A DNA stretch of 64,000 bases from Cyrtodaria siliqua (Eukaryota > Mollusca > Bivalvia > Adapedonta > Hiatellidae): positions 464,001 through 528,000 of the forward strand of contig JAWPHD010000085.1 in NCBI GenBank assembly GCA_037043455.1, in the 5' to 3' direction. Positions within the stretch are counted from its first letter, which is position 1. Each line of letters begins with the position of its first letter. Below are positions 1 through 11,827 of this stretch, in pieces. The translations under genes and the position numbers were made by a program. Under the pieces are notes generated by a model. The model saw only the letters and a list, made by a program, of their open reading frames with translations, did no database searches and had not been told where the DNA came from.

Positions 1-23
1 AATAAACGTCAGTATGCACGGTC

Positions 24-2768
24 ATTATATCTAAATCGAACTTAGCCATTAAAGAATATTTTTGTTTTCCTGGGTACATTTTACCGCCAAATTACGTACG
101 CATCTGATGGACGGCACTAGGTGAACTTGTAATTATTCCTGGAGAATCCCGCTGTGAGATTGACTTGTCAAGTAAGAAAGTGTCGATTCTTACGAGTGGC
201 AGTCAGTAATATATACTGGTTCACCCATGAAAAAATGGGGTGGTCTGCCTCTACCATAACAAAAATATACCGTCGTATATGGCCTTGCATGTGATAAAAT
301 AACAAAAATAACATCACACCATTTCAATACTGCAAATAATCCCAGGATAGTACATTAAAGATTCACCAGTGAAAGATTAACTCGTTGTCTCCCGATATGG
401 ATTCAAGGTTCTCTACGATGTCCACTGAGTCACACAGTCTTACTTTGCATGATTCTATATATAAATATAATTATCATGCATATACCAAATGCGTTTAATG
501 AAGTTTATATTATTCTTTAGCATCGTTTCATATATGACAAAGACATGATTTCAAAACTTGAACACAGCGATATATCAATTTGATTTTAAATTATGATGTA
601 TACTGAGTTTGTAATGTTAGCATTGAAGTGTAATATCTCCTAATATATAATTGACAAGTTACACGTTTGCCTTGGCGATGGAAAATATGCCATAATAGAA
701 GCAATCTGAAGCTGTATCAAGCTTAATACTGAACATTTAAGAACACTGATGCGATACGCATGTGCGAAAATTTAGTCATAAATTTGTCAGAAGTCGTTTT
801 CTTCATCGAGAAACGAGAACTGGCAGATATTCAAGCTCTTTGAAAGTCTGATATGATTAAGCGCCTGTAATACAATCTGTATTTAGACGAAGTGGAAATA
901 CTGTTTAGCTAGGTGAATTATCGTTCCTGTAATATTTAGACGAAGTGGAAACACTGTTTAGATGATGGTAGCTGGGTGAATTACCCGTCCTGTAATATTT
1001 AGACGAAGTGGAAACACTGTTTAGATGCTGGTAGCTAGGTGAATTATCCGTCCTGTAATATTTAGACGAATTGGAAACACTGTTTAGCTAGGTGTATTAT
1101 CCGTCATGTAATATTTAGACGAAGTGGAAACACTGTTTAGATGATGGTTGCTGGGTGAATTACCCGTCCTGTAATATTTAGACGAAGTGGAAACACTGTT
1201 TAGATGATGGTAGCTGGGTGAATTTCCAGTCCTGTAATATTAAACGAAGTGGAAACACTGTTTAGATGATGGTAGCTGGGTGAATTACCCGTCCTGTAAT
1301 ATTTATACGAAGTGGAAACACTGTTTAGATGATGGTAGCTGGGTGAATTACCCGTCCTGTAATTTTTAGACGAAGTGGGAACACTGTTTAGATGATGGTA
1401 GCTGGGTGAATTACCCGTCCTGTAATATTTATACGAAGTGGAAACACTGTTTAGATGATGGTAGCTGGGTGAATTACCCGTCCTGTAATATGTATACGAA
1501 GTGGAAACACTGTTTAGATGATGGTAGCTGGGTGAATTACCCGTCCTGTAATTTTTAGACGAAGTGGAAACACTGTTTAGATGATGGTAGCTGGGTGAAT
1601 TACCCGTCCTGTAATATTTATACGAAGTGGAAACACTGTTTAGATGATGGTAGCTGGGTGAATTACCCGTCCTGTAATTTTTAGACGAAGTTGAAACACT
1701 GTTTAGATGATGGTAGCTGGGTAAATTACCCGTCCTGTAATATTTAGACGAAGTGGAAACACTGTTTAGATAATGGTAGCTGGGTGAATTATCCGTCCTG
1801 TAATATTTAGACGAAGTGGAAACACTGTTTAGATGATGGTACATGTAGCTGGGTGAATTACCTGTCCTGAAAAAATAGTTTTCAAAATGAATAAGTGGCT
1901 GTATTATGTTCAACCGTTTTGTCTCGATATGCAGTATGATTTGCCAAATCTCAAGACATAAAACACAAAAACAAACAAAAATTCTATGTGTTATTTTATT
2001 TTAAAACGTATATCGTTAGAAGGCATATGATTGTATGCTTTATACTAACACTGTGACACACGGAATCCCAATCTTTAACTTAATATTGTAAGCTATGTGT
2101 GTTTGCCATGTCAAGGTACACAATACTCTAAATCAGGAAGGAAGTTATTGGATGTATCGTTATCGCATTTTTGCGGGGTGTTCTTTTTAAAAGAATGCTC
2201 TAAATTATTTTAACGGAACAATCTTCCGTTCTCTATTTATGCATGTATGCATATGTTCTGATTAAACACTGGTATCGCACTTGTTCGCGCATGCGTACAT
2301 ATTGGGTAAAGTGTCAATTTTCCTGAAATCAACAAGGCATGCTGTTTAAACTTGTTTTGTACACTTCCTGTCAAAGTACAATGCCATGCATGTTTGGTGA
2401 AGGTCATGCATATTTGGTGAAAGAGGCTCTAAAGGGTAAATCGATTAACTCAATACAGAATATACGATTCCGGAAAAATAAATATGCGCCGGCTTAACTG
2501 TAAAGAAACGTGCGCCATTTTGTTTTCTAAAATAGAAAACACACGTGTTATGAAGTAGATCACGTATGCGCGGCCACATTTGCATTTGAATGGATGTATT
2601 GCGGTTAAGTCAGGATGTTTGGAAAAAAGGTACTGACATTTAGACTTAATCCACAGTATGTGACATGATATGTCTTTTGTATAAGACAACACAAAGGGAG
2701 TGTCAGGATGTTCGGACAAAAGCTATTAACATTACGACTTAATGGACATTATAGAAACAGTTTGTCTG
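24..2768. mobile_element. Minisatellite-bearing dispersed element, copy 1
   Basis: The same architecture recurs at about 7,628-10,915: a conserved left flank of about 0.85 kb, a 63-bp tandem array, and a conserved right flank of about 0.9 kb. Homology between the copies begins near TATCTAAATCGAA and ends near CAGTTTGTCT, so the copies share defined limits and differ mainly in array length. The left flank carries a short module (about 178-232) also found at 7,727, 51,437 and 62,268. No protein domain is visible. A unit with conserved flanks around a minisatellite core recalls non-autonomous Helitron-like elements of bivalves, but I could not define the ends, so this class is only a suggestion. 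The left end may lie outside the window. Confidence 0.6.
883..1870. repeat. 63-bp minisatellite array, about 15-16 units
   Basis: The unit includes GACGAAGTGGAAACACTGTT and GATGATGGTAGCTGGGTGAA. The period is 63 bp, so the minus strand reads open with a 21-residue repeat for over 200 codons. A few units near the left end are shortened. Sites vary between units (ACCCG versus ATCCG; ATATTTAGA versus ATTTTTAGA). The open frame is a consequence of period and composition, not evidence of a protein. Confidence 0.95.
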
Positions 2769-2935
2769 AGTGTATTTTGCATAAAATCCGCAAAGAGGAT
2801 TACTGCTAGGATTTTTGAACAAAGGGTATTGATATTTAGACATAATCTACAGTGTACGACTGGATATATTTTTTGTATGAAACAATACAAAGTGTTATAG
2901 CTTCAGGATGCTCGAACAAAAGTTATTGATACGTT
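2609..2935. repeat. About 95-bp tandem repeat at the right flank, 3.3 units
   Basis: The motif CAGGATG-TTCG-ACAAAAG followed by TATTGACATTTAGAC recurs at 2,609, 2,702, 2,806 and 2,904, with spacings of 93-106. About two units recur in the second element copy at 10,747-10,915. The repeat therefore straddles the right end of the shared element. Confidence 0.75.
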
Positions 2936-3981
2936 GATGTGACCTCCAACCGCAAGAGAAAGGGTAAACAAAGGACCGGTTACCCTCTAATATACCAACA
3001 CATTGAACACAATATTTGACATATTAGGACTCGTACTTCTATACATAGACATGACGTTGGTTTCTGTTAATAGCACGAACGGACCAATAAGTTTGTAAGC
3101 AAAATGTGCCAACGAAATCAGAGCTAACCTTTTTTTTTCAAAAGACGAGCATGTCCCAGACTTTCATAATTTTAATTATTTATAGGCAGTTAATTCACAA
3201 GCGTTATACATGTATAACAAGTCTTCATAATGACCCTTTTGTAGTTGAAGCCACGGGGTGATTTTGTACTGGCCTAATATCAGTGATTATTACTTAGGCA
3301 GCCATGTTGTCTTTCTCCACTGTCAATGAAATTAGTACTTGACAGTACTTAGCAACGGCTAGCAAAATGATATATCAATTCTCTCTTTTCAGAGCATTAA
3401 AGTTGGCGCGCTTTAACGTATTTTCTATCAAACTTATATAGTGTGTTCTGTTTTTGGTGGATCTCAACAAATCAGTATCACCCAACAAAAAGCATACTCT
3501 AACCTCCAGCCAGTGAGAGATGACGGCAACTACGATAACTATGATAAATACGAGGAAATACATGAGACATCACGAACATAACGTACATAATGACGTCATC
3601 CAACTGTTGACGCGATTGCATTTTGTCTGCCAATCGTGGGCTTTCCAGCACTATAGTAAAACACAGATAACAGTATCCGGTTTGTAAGATCAATACTTCG
3701 CTCCTTTTCCGGAGGAACTCTAGATGTACTACATTGTCAAGCAGACGACTCCAACTGGTTCGTGATAAAGATCTCGAGAGGAATGCGAAATGTCTTTGAT
3801 ATCCTTTAAGGAGTGAAGGTTTTAGTATGTTTTGTAAATAGTTGACAATGATACATGTCCGGGTAAGAGTAGTGTGCTAGCTACGTAGGATGTATGAATG
3901 GGCAGATGTTCTTAGGAAGAAAAGTGCTATATCTAAAACAACGAAACGTATTAAAGATGTGTCTATAGATAAAGAGACTAG
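2936..3981. other. Unassigned AT-rich DNA
   Basis: I see no gene, repeat or terminal-repeat structure. Open frames are short (about 62-64 codons) and lack recognisable motifs. One TGACGTCA palindrome lies near 3,590. Confidence 0.5.
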
Positions 3982-4410
3982 TAAAGTTCTCCGGCCATGT
4001 TTTGTTTCATGAACATGTTTATGTTTATCTAAATCGAAATCAATACACAACAATAGTTATTAACAATTCACACAATGCAATATATGTGAAAAGTGAGAAT
4101 AAGATTGCATTTGATTACGTAGAAAACTTTGAACAGGTAAATACTCCACAGGTAAATGTATTTATCAATAATCTGGCAATAGTTGTGCAGCTATACAATT
4201 AAGATTTACCTCATTTGCCCTTGCAGTCACGCAGTGGAATAAGTAGTATCTACGTCATGCAAATAATAGATATTTCTTCATACAACTTAGTTGCGGTTTT
4301 AAATATATATTTCTCTGCGAGACTATCAAGACATGTTCGTATGATGTTTAAGAGTTAAATTTGTTAACTGATAATACTACAAAAAGTGTGGCTATTCATC
4401 TTTAAAAGTC
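3982..4410 (+). repeat. Dispersed 0.4-kb repeat, copy 1
   Basis: A diverged copy lies in inverted orientation at 12,168-12,560. Shared landmarks are GTTCTCCGGCCATGTTTTG at the start, ATCTGGCAATAGTTGTGCAG in the middle and GTGGCTATTCATCTTTAAA at the end. I see no terminal inverted repeats and no protein. The short open frame at 4,002-4,202 is not preserved in the other copy. Class unknown. Confidence 0.75.
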
Positions 4411-4463
4411 GTGTTGACAAACTACGGTGTAAGCATTTGCATGCCCCTTCCCTAAGCCCCTAG

Positions 4464-5390
4464 GACTTTTCTACACTGTATACTACACTACCACATAATC
4501 TTATCAAAGAAAAATTGCTTCAGCTTATTCAGAAGACATTTTCTAGAGAAGGTACAACTCGTCTAGCTTGTAATAATGTCAGGGCTTTCTTTACTAACGC
4601 CCCCATTGATAAGTATAATGTGAGGACTTGTACTGATGTTTTCAGAGCCTTATCATTTCTTCTGGATAACATCTTTACACGATACGGTAAAACTATTTAC
4701 CGCCAGGTTGTTGGTATTCCTATGGGTACTAACTGTGCGCTACTTGTTGCAGATTTGTTTTTGTACTGCTATGAAAGAGATTTTATTTTGATTTTTTCAC
4801 CTACAAGCCAGGGTGAAATTATTGATGCCTTTTATAATACTTCTCGGTATCTTGATGACATACTCAATATTGATAATCCGTTCTTTGCTCATATGGTTAC
4901 TAACATTTATCCACCAGAGCTCACGTTGAATAAAGCCAACAGTTCGGATACAGTAGCAGCATTTCTCGATCTTTATCTCTCGATTTCAATTGAATGTATT
5001 CATACTAAAATCTATGATAAGAGAGATGATTTCAATTTTAACATCGTTAACTATCCACACCTGGATGGAGATGTACCTCGTGCTACTTCATACGGGGTGT
5101 ATATCTCCCAGCTCATTCGATTTGCTAGAGCGTGTAATGATATTATAGATTTCAATGATCGAAATCAAGTTATTACAAGTAAATTTCTTTAGCAGGGTTT
5201 TCGTTAAAGGGGTCTGACGGGTTTCCTGACCGCTTTATAAATTTAATCAGGAAGTTCGTCAGAAAAGGATATAACCCTTTGGTTTTACAGCGCACTGCAT
5301 GTTTAGTGATTGACCCCTCTACAGTCAGTCATTACGCTTCACTTTTCACTTGTGCGATGACTGGACTACATCTTGGGACTCTATGATTGT
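4464..5390 (+). pseudogene. Reverse transcriptase, 5'-truncated and degraded (Penelope-like or related family)
   Basis: This is the longest recognisable protein in the window. Reading from 4,464, the frame opens with DFSTLYTTLPHN (RT motif A, with its aspartate). It continues through VVGIPMGTNC and ADLFLYCYE (motif B region), SRYLDDILNI (motif C, YxDD), FLDLYLS, then KIYDKRDDFNFNIVNYPH and YGVYISQLIRFARAC, and stops at 5,192. After an apparent loss of roughly 50 codons it resumes out of frame (FINLIRKFVRKGYNP, LQRTACLVIDPSTVSHY) to about 5,390. The IPMGTNC / YDKRDDF / YGVYISQLIR signature is common in metazoan retroelements. I associate it with Penelope-like elements, but the clade is not certain. 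The fingers domain and everything 5' of motif A are missing. No endonuclease follows the C-terminus here or in the other copies. Non-functional. Confidence 0.85.
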
Positions 5391-5800
5391 ATCTACTGAA
5401 ACCCCAACTAAGGGAGGTGGGTGCATGAGCTTTCGTCTCTCAGCTTTTCTTGTCGTACCCTTGATTGGTTTTCTCTTTAGCTGCAACTACTGTTGTTCAG
5501 TACGATTCTGGATACATCCTGAGATGTTTATTATTTTGTATGTGTTTCCTTAGTTAGTTTCTCAGGATCTGGACTTTATTGTTAGAGAATTCCTTTTGAT
5601 GGGATTTAGTTTTGTTTACACTGTCTTTTCTATTTGGGCGTTGAAGACAGGATAATAGCGAAGATTGTGCGCATATAAAATCGATTCAAGCTAACCAGTA
5701 GGCCTTATTGCCTACTGACCGTTCCAAGTTGGTAACCCTGTCTTCACCACCCTTTCTGTTGTTTTTGTCTCTTTGATTGTATTTTCAAGTCCTTGTTTGC
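5391..5800 (+). mobile_element. 3' untranslated tail of the RT element
   Basis: The segment around 5,690-5,790 (AGGCC-ATTGCCTACTGACCGTTCCAA, then CCCTGTCTTCACCACCCTT) matches, in plus orientation, the tails at 53,180-53,450 and 63,720-64,000. In reverse it matches 25,640-25,913, 34,108-34,500, 51,510-51,895 and 61,395-61,780. It directly follows the RT C-terminus, as at 61,395-62,277. Short open frames at 5,350-5,553 and 5,793-5,999 are incidental. Confidence 0.65.
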
Positions 5801-6564
5801 AGTACAGTGTGGGCCTACGATGCCATTGCGCTCGGACGCTGTGGATTTTAAAGGACCCTATATCTCATGTTTCATGTACTCAAACAACAGACATCAATGC
5901 TTTTGTATCCGTAAGAGTATGCGCAGGATCCGAAAAATTAATCTGTACTTAATGGCAATGTTGTTTTATATATCACACGATGTTGAATATTTTGAGTAAT
6001 TTAAATACATGTACTTAGTAGAATGTTTTCAAGGTTAGCAGGAAAAAGTGTCAATTATAGAGGAACTAGTATGTATAGTTCATTAAACTGATAATGGTTC
6101 AAGACATTGACTTATACTTTAGCAATGTTGGTTAAACATTTTCAGAAATAATTATCACATCAGTTTCAATTGATTTATTTCAGAAAGTTGATATAACAGC
6201 TATATTATTGGAAATAACTTGACTAGCATCATGATTTGCTGCTTTGTTGAAAATAAAAGTTATAGAGAGTTAAAAGCAAATTCAAGTCGTTAAAATATTT
6301 GGTCTGCAAAGAAGTTAAGTATAAAGCATAAACTAAAAATGAAATGCCTTGTTGTGCCGTATATAACAGATTAATTTCACATCAAATTGATGCTTCGCAT
6401 TCGTGAAACATATAACGTGTTCTTGCTTCTCGATGAAATAAAATCAACTGTTATACACTCCAAATCAACACAAATCCTATATATAGTACTATTCAGGAAT
6501 AATTCATTAGACAGAAAAAAGCAAATTTCTATATAATATAAAGTTAATGTTAGATGTTTTCGGT
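5801..6564. other. Unassigned AT-rich DNA
   Basis: No coding signal or recognised repeat. The 75-codon minus-strand frame at 6,377-6,604 has no motif and runs into the neighbouring repeat. Confidence 0.5.
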
Positions 6565-6770
6565 AGTGTAATTTTTTACTGGACCTTTTGAACAGAGAGC
6601 TCAATATAGGTGGTCATGAAGTATAATACCGCTTATACCGTACTATTAGGCATAAGAGGTGTTGCTTCTTACATTACCTTTCATGAACAGACTAAATCAA
6701 ACCGAGTTTGCTACTTTATTGTCTTGGTTGTGTCTGTTGCTTCCAAAGGATCTCCCTTATCAGTATTTTA
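6565..6770 (+). repeat. Short hairpin repeat family, degenerate copy
   Basis: This is a diverged copy of the roughly 205-bp family best seen at 17,560-17,772 and 34,745-34,942. Retained landmarks are TTACTGGACCTTTTG at the start, GAGGTGTTGCTTCTTACATT and CATGAACAGACTAAATCAAA in the centre, and CTTATCAGTATTTTATTG at the end. The conserved loop hexamer AATAAA is degraded here. Confidence 0.65.
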
Positions 6771-6796
6771 TTGATTGATTTACTTTCTTATTTAAC

Positions 6797-7046
6797 ATTA
6801 CGTGGTCAGAGTATTAACTTTCATACCCCATCCAACCCCTTCTCCAAGAAGCGAAAATCGGGTTGGCTGGGGTATGAAATAAAATCTTAATTTCGACTTA
6901 AAAAGTTTGCATATTGTAAAATTAAAACATTTAATATATAATTTTAAACAGGTTATTTCATTTTTTGTTCATCAAAAAAGTTTCTAAACGTGTTTTATTG
7001 TCGACATATCCGTTACAAAATTCTGCTAATATAAGCTCTTCCATCG
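6797..7046. repeat. 250-bp direct repeat with internal hairpin, copy A
   Basis: It matches 7,373-7,620 in the same orientation. Inside, CATACCCCATCCAACCCC (from about 6,822) pairs imperfectly with GGTTGGCTGGGGTATG (ending about 6,878). Both copies run on into GTAAAATTAAAACAT and TTTTAAACAGGTTATT. No coding content. Confidence 0.8.
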
Positions 7047-7372
7047 TTTAATGGCATTAAGGCGGGACCACGTTATGAAGGCGCTAAAAGCCTAAACGTG
7101 TATGCACTAATGTTACGAGATATTTCTTATATTACATTTCAAATTGAATGGTGATAACGCCCACTACAATATGTTGTGATTAGTGTCTGGTATATTTAAA
7201 TGCGTGCGATATGACAGATCAAAGTAGGGGGATGCTTGATAATGAGTTTGCAAACGGCACTTTCCCGAATATAATGTCATCTGAATGAATACAAGTAAAC
7301 TGTGTCGTCGTTTAATATGGTTAAAAGTAATATACTTGCTTCTACAAAGTTTGATAACAAGTTTACTTGCCA
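7047..7372. other. Spacer between the direct repeats
   Basis: About 326 bases with no recognised gene or repeat. The overlapping small open frames on the two strands are shadows of each other. Confidence 0.5.
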
Positions 7373-7620
7373 TTACGTGGTCCGAGTATTAACGTTCATG
7401 CCCCATCCGACCCCTTTTCCAAGAAGCGAAAACGGAGTTGGCTGGGGTATGAATTATAACCTTAATTTAGGCTTAAAAAGTGTGTATATTGTAAAATTAA
7501 AACATGTAAAATGTAATTTTAAACAGGTTATTGCATTTTTTAAGTAAAAATGTTTTAAACGTGTTTCATTTTCGAAATATTCGTTATAAAATCCTGCTAA
7601 TAATATACGTATTCCCATCG
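7373..7620. repeat. 250-bp direct repeat with internal hairpin, copy B
   Basis: Same content as 6,797-7,046, with the imperfect hairpin at about 7,399-7,452. It ends just before the second copy of the minisatellite-bearing element, so the two repeats abut. Confidence 0.8.
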
Positions 7621-7627
7621 CATTATA

Positions 7628-10600
7628 TTATTGTATCTAAATCGAATTACGGACGCATCTGACGGACGGCACTAGGTGAACTTGTCTTAGTTCATGGAGA
7701 ATCCCACTGTGAGCTCGATTTGTTACATGAGAAAGTGTCGATTCTTACTGATGGTCGTAGGTATACTGTACTGGTTCTACCCTTAAAAAATGGGGTGGTC
7801 TGCCTCTACCACAAGAAAAATCGACCGTCGTATATGGCCTTCCATGTGATGAAATTACATAAAACACATACATCACATAAAGCCCCATTTCAATACTGCT
7901 AACTATTCCCAAGATAATACATTAAAGATTCACCAGAGAAAGATTAACTCGTTGTCTTCCGATAGAGATTCAATGTTCTATGCGATATAGACTGAGTCAA
8001 ACAAGTCTTCCTTTGCATGATTCTATATGTAACCTGTGCATGTCATCCATATATCAAATGTAGAATAGTAATCGTTAGCGCCGTATCATGATATATGACA
8101 AAGAAACCAGTTCAAAACTTGAACACAGGGGTATATCAATTTGATTTTAAATTATTACGTATACTGAGTTTATCCATTTGCAATGTTAGTATTGAAGTGT
8201 ATCTCTCTTAGTATATAATTGACACGTTACACATTTGCCCCGGCGATGGACAGTGTATGTCACAATAGACGCAATCTGAAGCTATATACAGCTGAATCCT
8301 GACTATTTAAGAACATTGATGCGATATACATGCGCATACATTGAATCATATTATTGTTATAGACCGTTTTCTTCATCCAGAAACGAGAACTGGCAGATAG
8401 TCAAGCTCTTTGAATGTCTGATATGATTAAGCGCATGTAATACAATCTCTATTTAGACGAAAGAAGTGGAAACACTGTTTAGATGATGGTAGCTGGGTGA
8501 ATTATCCGTCCTGTAATATTTAGACGAACTGGAAACACTGTTTAGATAATGGTAGCTGGGTGAATTATCCGTCCTGAAATATTTAGACGAAGTGGAAGCT
8601 GGGTGAATTATCCGTCCTATAATATTTAGACGAAATGGAAACACTGTTTAGATGATGGTAGCTGGGTGAATTACCCGTCCTGTACTATTTAGACGAAGTG
8701 GAAACACTGTTTAGATGATGGTAGCTGGGTGAATTATCCGTCCTGTAATATTTAGACGAAGTGGAAACACTGTTTAGATAATGGTAGCTGGGTGAATTAT
8801 CCGTCCTGTATTATTTAGACGAAGTGGAAACACTGTTTAGATAATGGTAGCTGGGTGAATTATCCGTCCTGTATTATTTAGACGAAGTGGAAACACTGTT
8901 TAGATGATGGTAGCTGGGTGAATTACCCGTCCTGTAATATTTAGACGAAGTGAAAAGACTGTTTAGATGATGGTGGCTGGGAAAATTATCCGTCCTGTAA
9001 TATTTAGACGAAGTGGAAACACTGTTTAGATGATGGTAGCTGGATATATTATCCGTCCTGTAATATTTAGACGAAGTGAACATACTGTTTAGATGATGGT
9101 AGCTGGGTGAATTATCCGTCCTGTAATATTTAGACGAAGTAGAAACACTGTTTAGATGATGGTAGCTGGGTGAATTACCCGTCCTGTAATATTTAGACGA
9201 AGTGGAAACACTGTTTAGATGATGGTAGCTGGGTGAATTACCCGTCCTCTAATATTTAGACGAAGTGGAAACACTGTTTAGATGATGGTAGCTGGGTGAA
9301 TTACCCGTCCTGTAATATTTAGACGAAGTGGAAACACTGTGTAGATGATGGTATCTGGTTGAATTATCTGTCCTGTAATATTTAGACGAAGTGGAAACAC
9401 TGTTTAGATGATGGTAGCTGGGTGAATTATCCGTCCTGTAATATTTAGACGAAGTGACAACACTGTTTAGATGATGGTAGCTGGGTGAATTATCCGTCCT
9501 GTAATAATTAGACGAAGTGCAGACACTGATTAGATGATGGTTGCTGGGTGAATTATCCGTCCTGTAATATTTAGACGAAGTGGAAACACTGTTTAGATGA
9601 TGGTAGCTGGGTGAATTATCCGTCCTGTAATATTTAGACGAAGTGCAGACACTGATTAGATGATGGTAGCTGGGTGAATTATCCGTCCTGTAATATTTAG
9701 ACGAAGTGGAAACACTGTTTAGATGATGGTAGCTGGGTGAATTACCCGTCCTGTAATATTTAGACGAAGTGGAAACACTGTTTAGATGATGGTAGCTGGG
9801 TGAATTACCCGTCCTGTAATATTTAGACGAAGTGGAAACACTGTTTAGATGATGGTAGCTGGGTGAATTACCCGTCCTGTAATATTTAGACGAAGTGGAA
9901 ACACTGATTAGATGATGGTAGCTGGGTGAATTACCCGTCCTGTAATATTTAGACGAAGTGGAAACACTGTTTAGATGATGGTAGCTGGGTGAATTATCCG
10001 TCCTGAAAAAATAATCTCAAAATGAATAAGTGGCTGTATTATGTTCAACTGTTTTGTCTCGATATGCAGTATGATTTGCCAAATCTAAAGACATAAAACA
10101 CACAAAAAAAAAAAGTTTCTATTTGTGTAAACATATTTTTGTTTAAAAGGTATCTCGTTAGAAGGGATATGACTGTATGCTTTATACTAACAGTGTGACA
10201 CACGGAATCATAATATATAACACAATACTGTAACCTATTTTGTTTTGGCAATGTCAAAGTACACAATACTCTAAATCAGGAAGGAAGTTATTCTTGTACT
10301 GGTGATGTATCATTATCGCATTTGTGCAAGGTTTTCCTTTTACAAAATGCTCTAAATTATATTAACGGCACACTTTTCCATTCTCTACGTATACATATGT
10401 ATGCATATGTTCTGATCAAATATTGGTTTCGCACTTGTTCGCGCATGCGTACTGCTTTTGTAAAGTTTCACTTTCCCTAAAATCATCAAGGCATGCTGTT
10501 TTAACTGGTTTTGCACACTTCCTGTCAAAGTGCATTTTCATGCATATTTGGTGAAAGGTCGTGCACATATGGTGAAAGTCACCCTAAAAGGTAAATCGAT

Positions 10601-10915
10601 TAATTCTGGACAGAATATAAAATTCCGGAAAAGAATAAACAATGAGTTCGAAATGCGTTGGTTAAAGAACACGCACGTGGTAAAATGTAGGTGTAGGCGC
10701 GGCCTCATTTGCGTATGAATGGATGTATTGTGATAGAGGAGATTGGTGTCAGGATGTTAGAACAAAAGGTATTGACATTTAGACTAAATCCGCAGTGTGT
10801 GACAGGATATGTAGTTTGTATAAAAAACGCAAAGTGATTAGTGTCAGGATGTTCGAGCAGAAAAGTATTGACATTTAGACTTAATTAGTGGACATTATAC
10901 AGAAAGTTTGTCTAA
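7628..10915. mobile_element. Minisatellite-bearing dispersed element, copy 2
   Basis: Longer partner of the element at 24-2,768, in the same orientation. The left flank (7,628-8,446) and right flank (10,005-10,915) align with copy 1 throughout, with scattered substitutions and small indels. The expanded array between them accounts for most of the extra length. The left flank keeps the AGAAAGTGTCGATTCTTAC module at about 7,732. I see no terminal inverted repeats, hairpin end or target-site duplication, so the transposon class is unresolved. Confidence 0.6.
8447..10004. repeat. 63-bp minisatellite array, about 25 units
   Basis: Same 63-bp unit as at 883-1,870. Variants cluster: units with GTGCAGACACTGATTAG at about 9,518 and 9,643, and a run of near-identical ACCCG-type units at about 9,670-9,930. 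This pattern fits turnover by unequal exchange. Minus-strand frames (for example 8,453-8,644 and 8,874-9,083) are by-products of the period. Confidence 0.95.
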
Positions 10916-11528
10916 ACCGACGCATTTACTACACTCATAAAAATCGATAAATGTGTTTGAAATTCGATTAGTTAAAATGGACCTTTTTACTGACGTTTAT
11001 CATTATTAAGAGAAGAACATCATACATGTTTTACCTTCGGTCTTTTCCCTTTTCTTATATTGTGTACACATAGCATGCTGTAAACATAATAAGAAAACAA
11101 TATGTTTAAACCAATGACATTGATGCGGTTTCAACATCTAAAGAAAGTCGGTGATAATAAATAATACAATAACATAAAAGGCATTAAAGCAGTTATAGAA
11201 CATTCATTCGGCGACTTCATGACAAATACATTGTTTCTAACGAATAGGAAATGCGTTGACAGTAATACTACTTATATTATACTGATCGATAAGTGTTTCA
11301 ATCAGAACATAAAGTCTCAGACTGGCAGTTTAAATGAGACTATTGAGACGGATTAATCGAAAAGCAATCTAATAATTTACTAAATAATAAATGCACCTTT
11401 TTTAGCATTTACCAATTGCTTTCAACAATAATAATCTATACAACTTATAAATGTGTAACAACAATCAATAGTAATTATAAAGCTTACATTTTAAATGCGT
11501 AATAATAATCGATACTATTTGTATAGCT
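10916..11528. other. Unassigned AT-rich DNA
   Basis: No gene or repeat recognised. Confidence 0.5.
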
Positions 11529-11827
11529 TACAGGGACACATGGCAATCTTGAGTTTTATTTAAACATTACAATTTGCTCCTTAATTTACTTATCCTACGT
11601 CATTTTGACTTTAAAACTGCTTGCATATAATTAAATAAAAAATTGAGATTCCAATTTTCTTCACTATTTCACCAAATTTCTAAATATATTATTGATGCAC
11701 TATTATAGAAAGTCAGTAATTTGTAAAAATAATTTGCTTTGAACAATTCGAACAAATACAAGTGAAGAGAAAAACTAACTGGACGCCGTGAGTTTTTAAA
11801 AAATCAAGATTGCCGTGTGTCCCTTTA
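11529..11827. mobile_element. MITE with 24-bp terminal inverted repeats
   Basis: The ends are TACAGGGACACATGGCAATC on the left and, read inward from the right, TAAAGGGACACACGGCAATC; both continue TTGA. That is a 24-bp inverted repeat with two mismatches. The total length is 299 bp, it is AT-rich and it has no open frame, so it is a non-autonomous DNA transposon. A flanking TA may be the target duplication, but an empty site was not seen. Confidence 0.8.

Noticed and set aside
1200..1913. 237-codon minus-strand open frame with a 21-residue repeat
   Set aside because: It is the 63-bp minisatellite read in frame; the second array shows broken frames from indels, and no signal peptide or unique domain frames it.
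4002..4202. 66-codon plus-strand frame as a small gene
   Set aside because: It lies in a dispersed repeat and is not open in the inverted copy at 12,168-12,560.
883..10004. CRISPR-like regular repeats
   Set aside because: Units are contiguous with no unique spacers, the repeats are 63 bp, and the DNA is animal; these are minisatellites.
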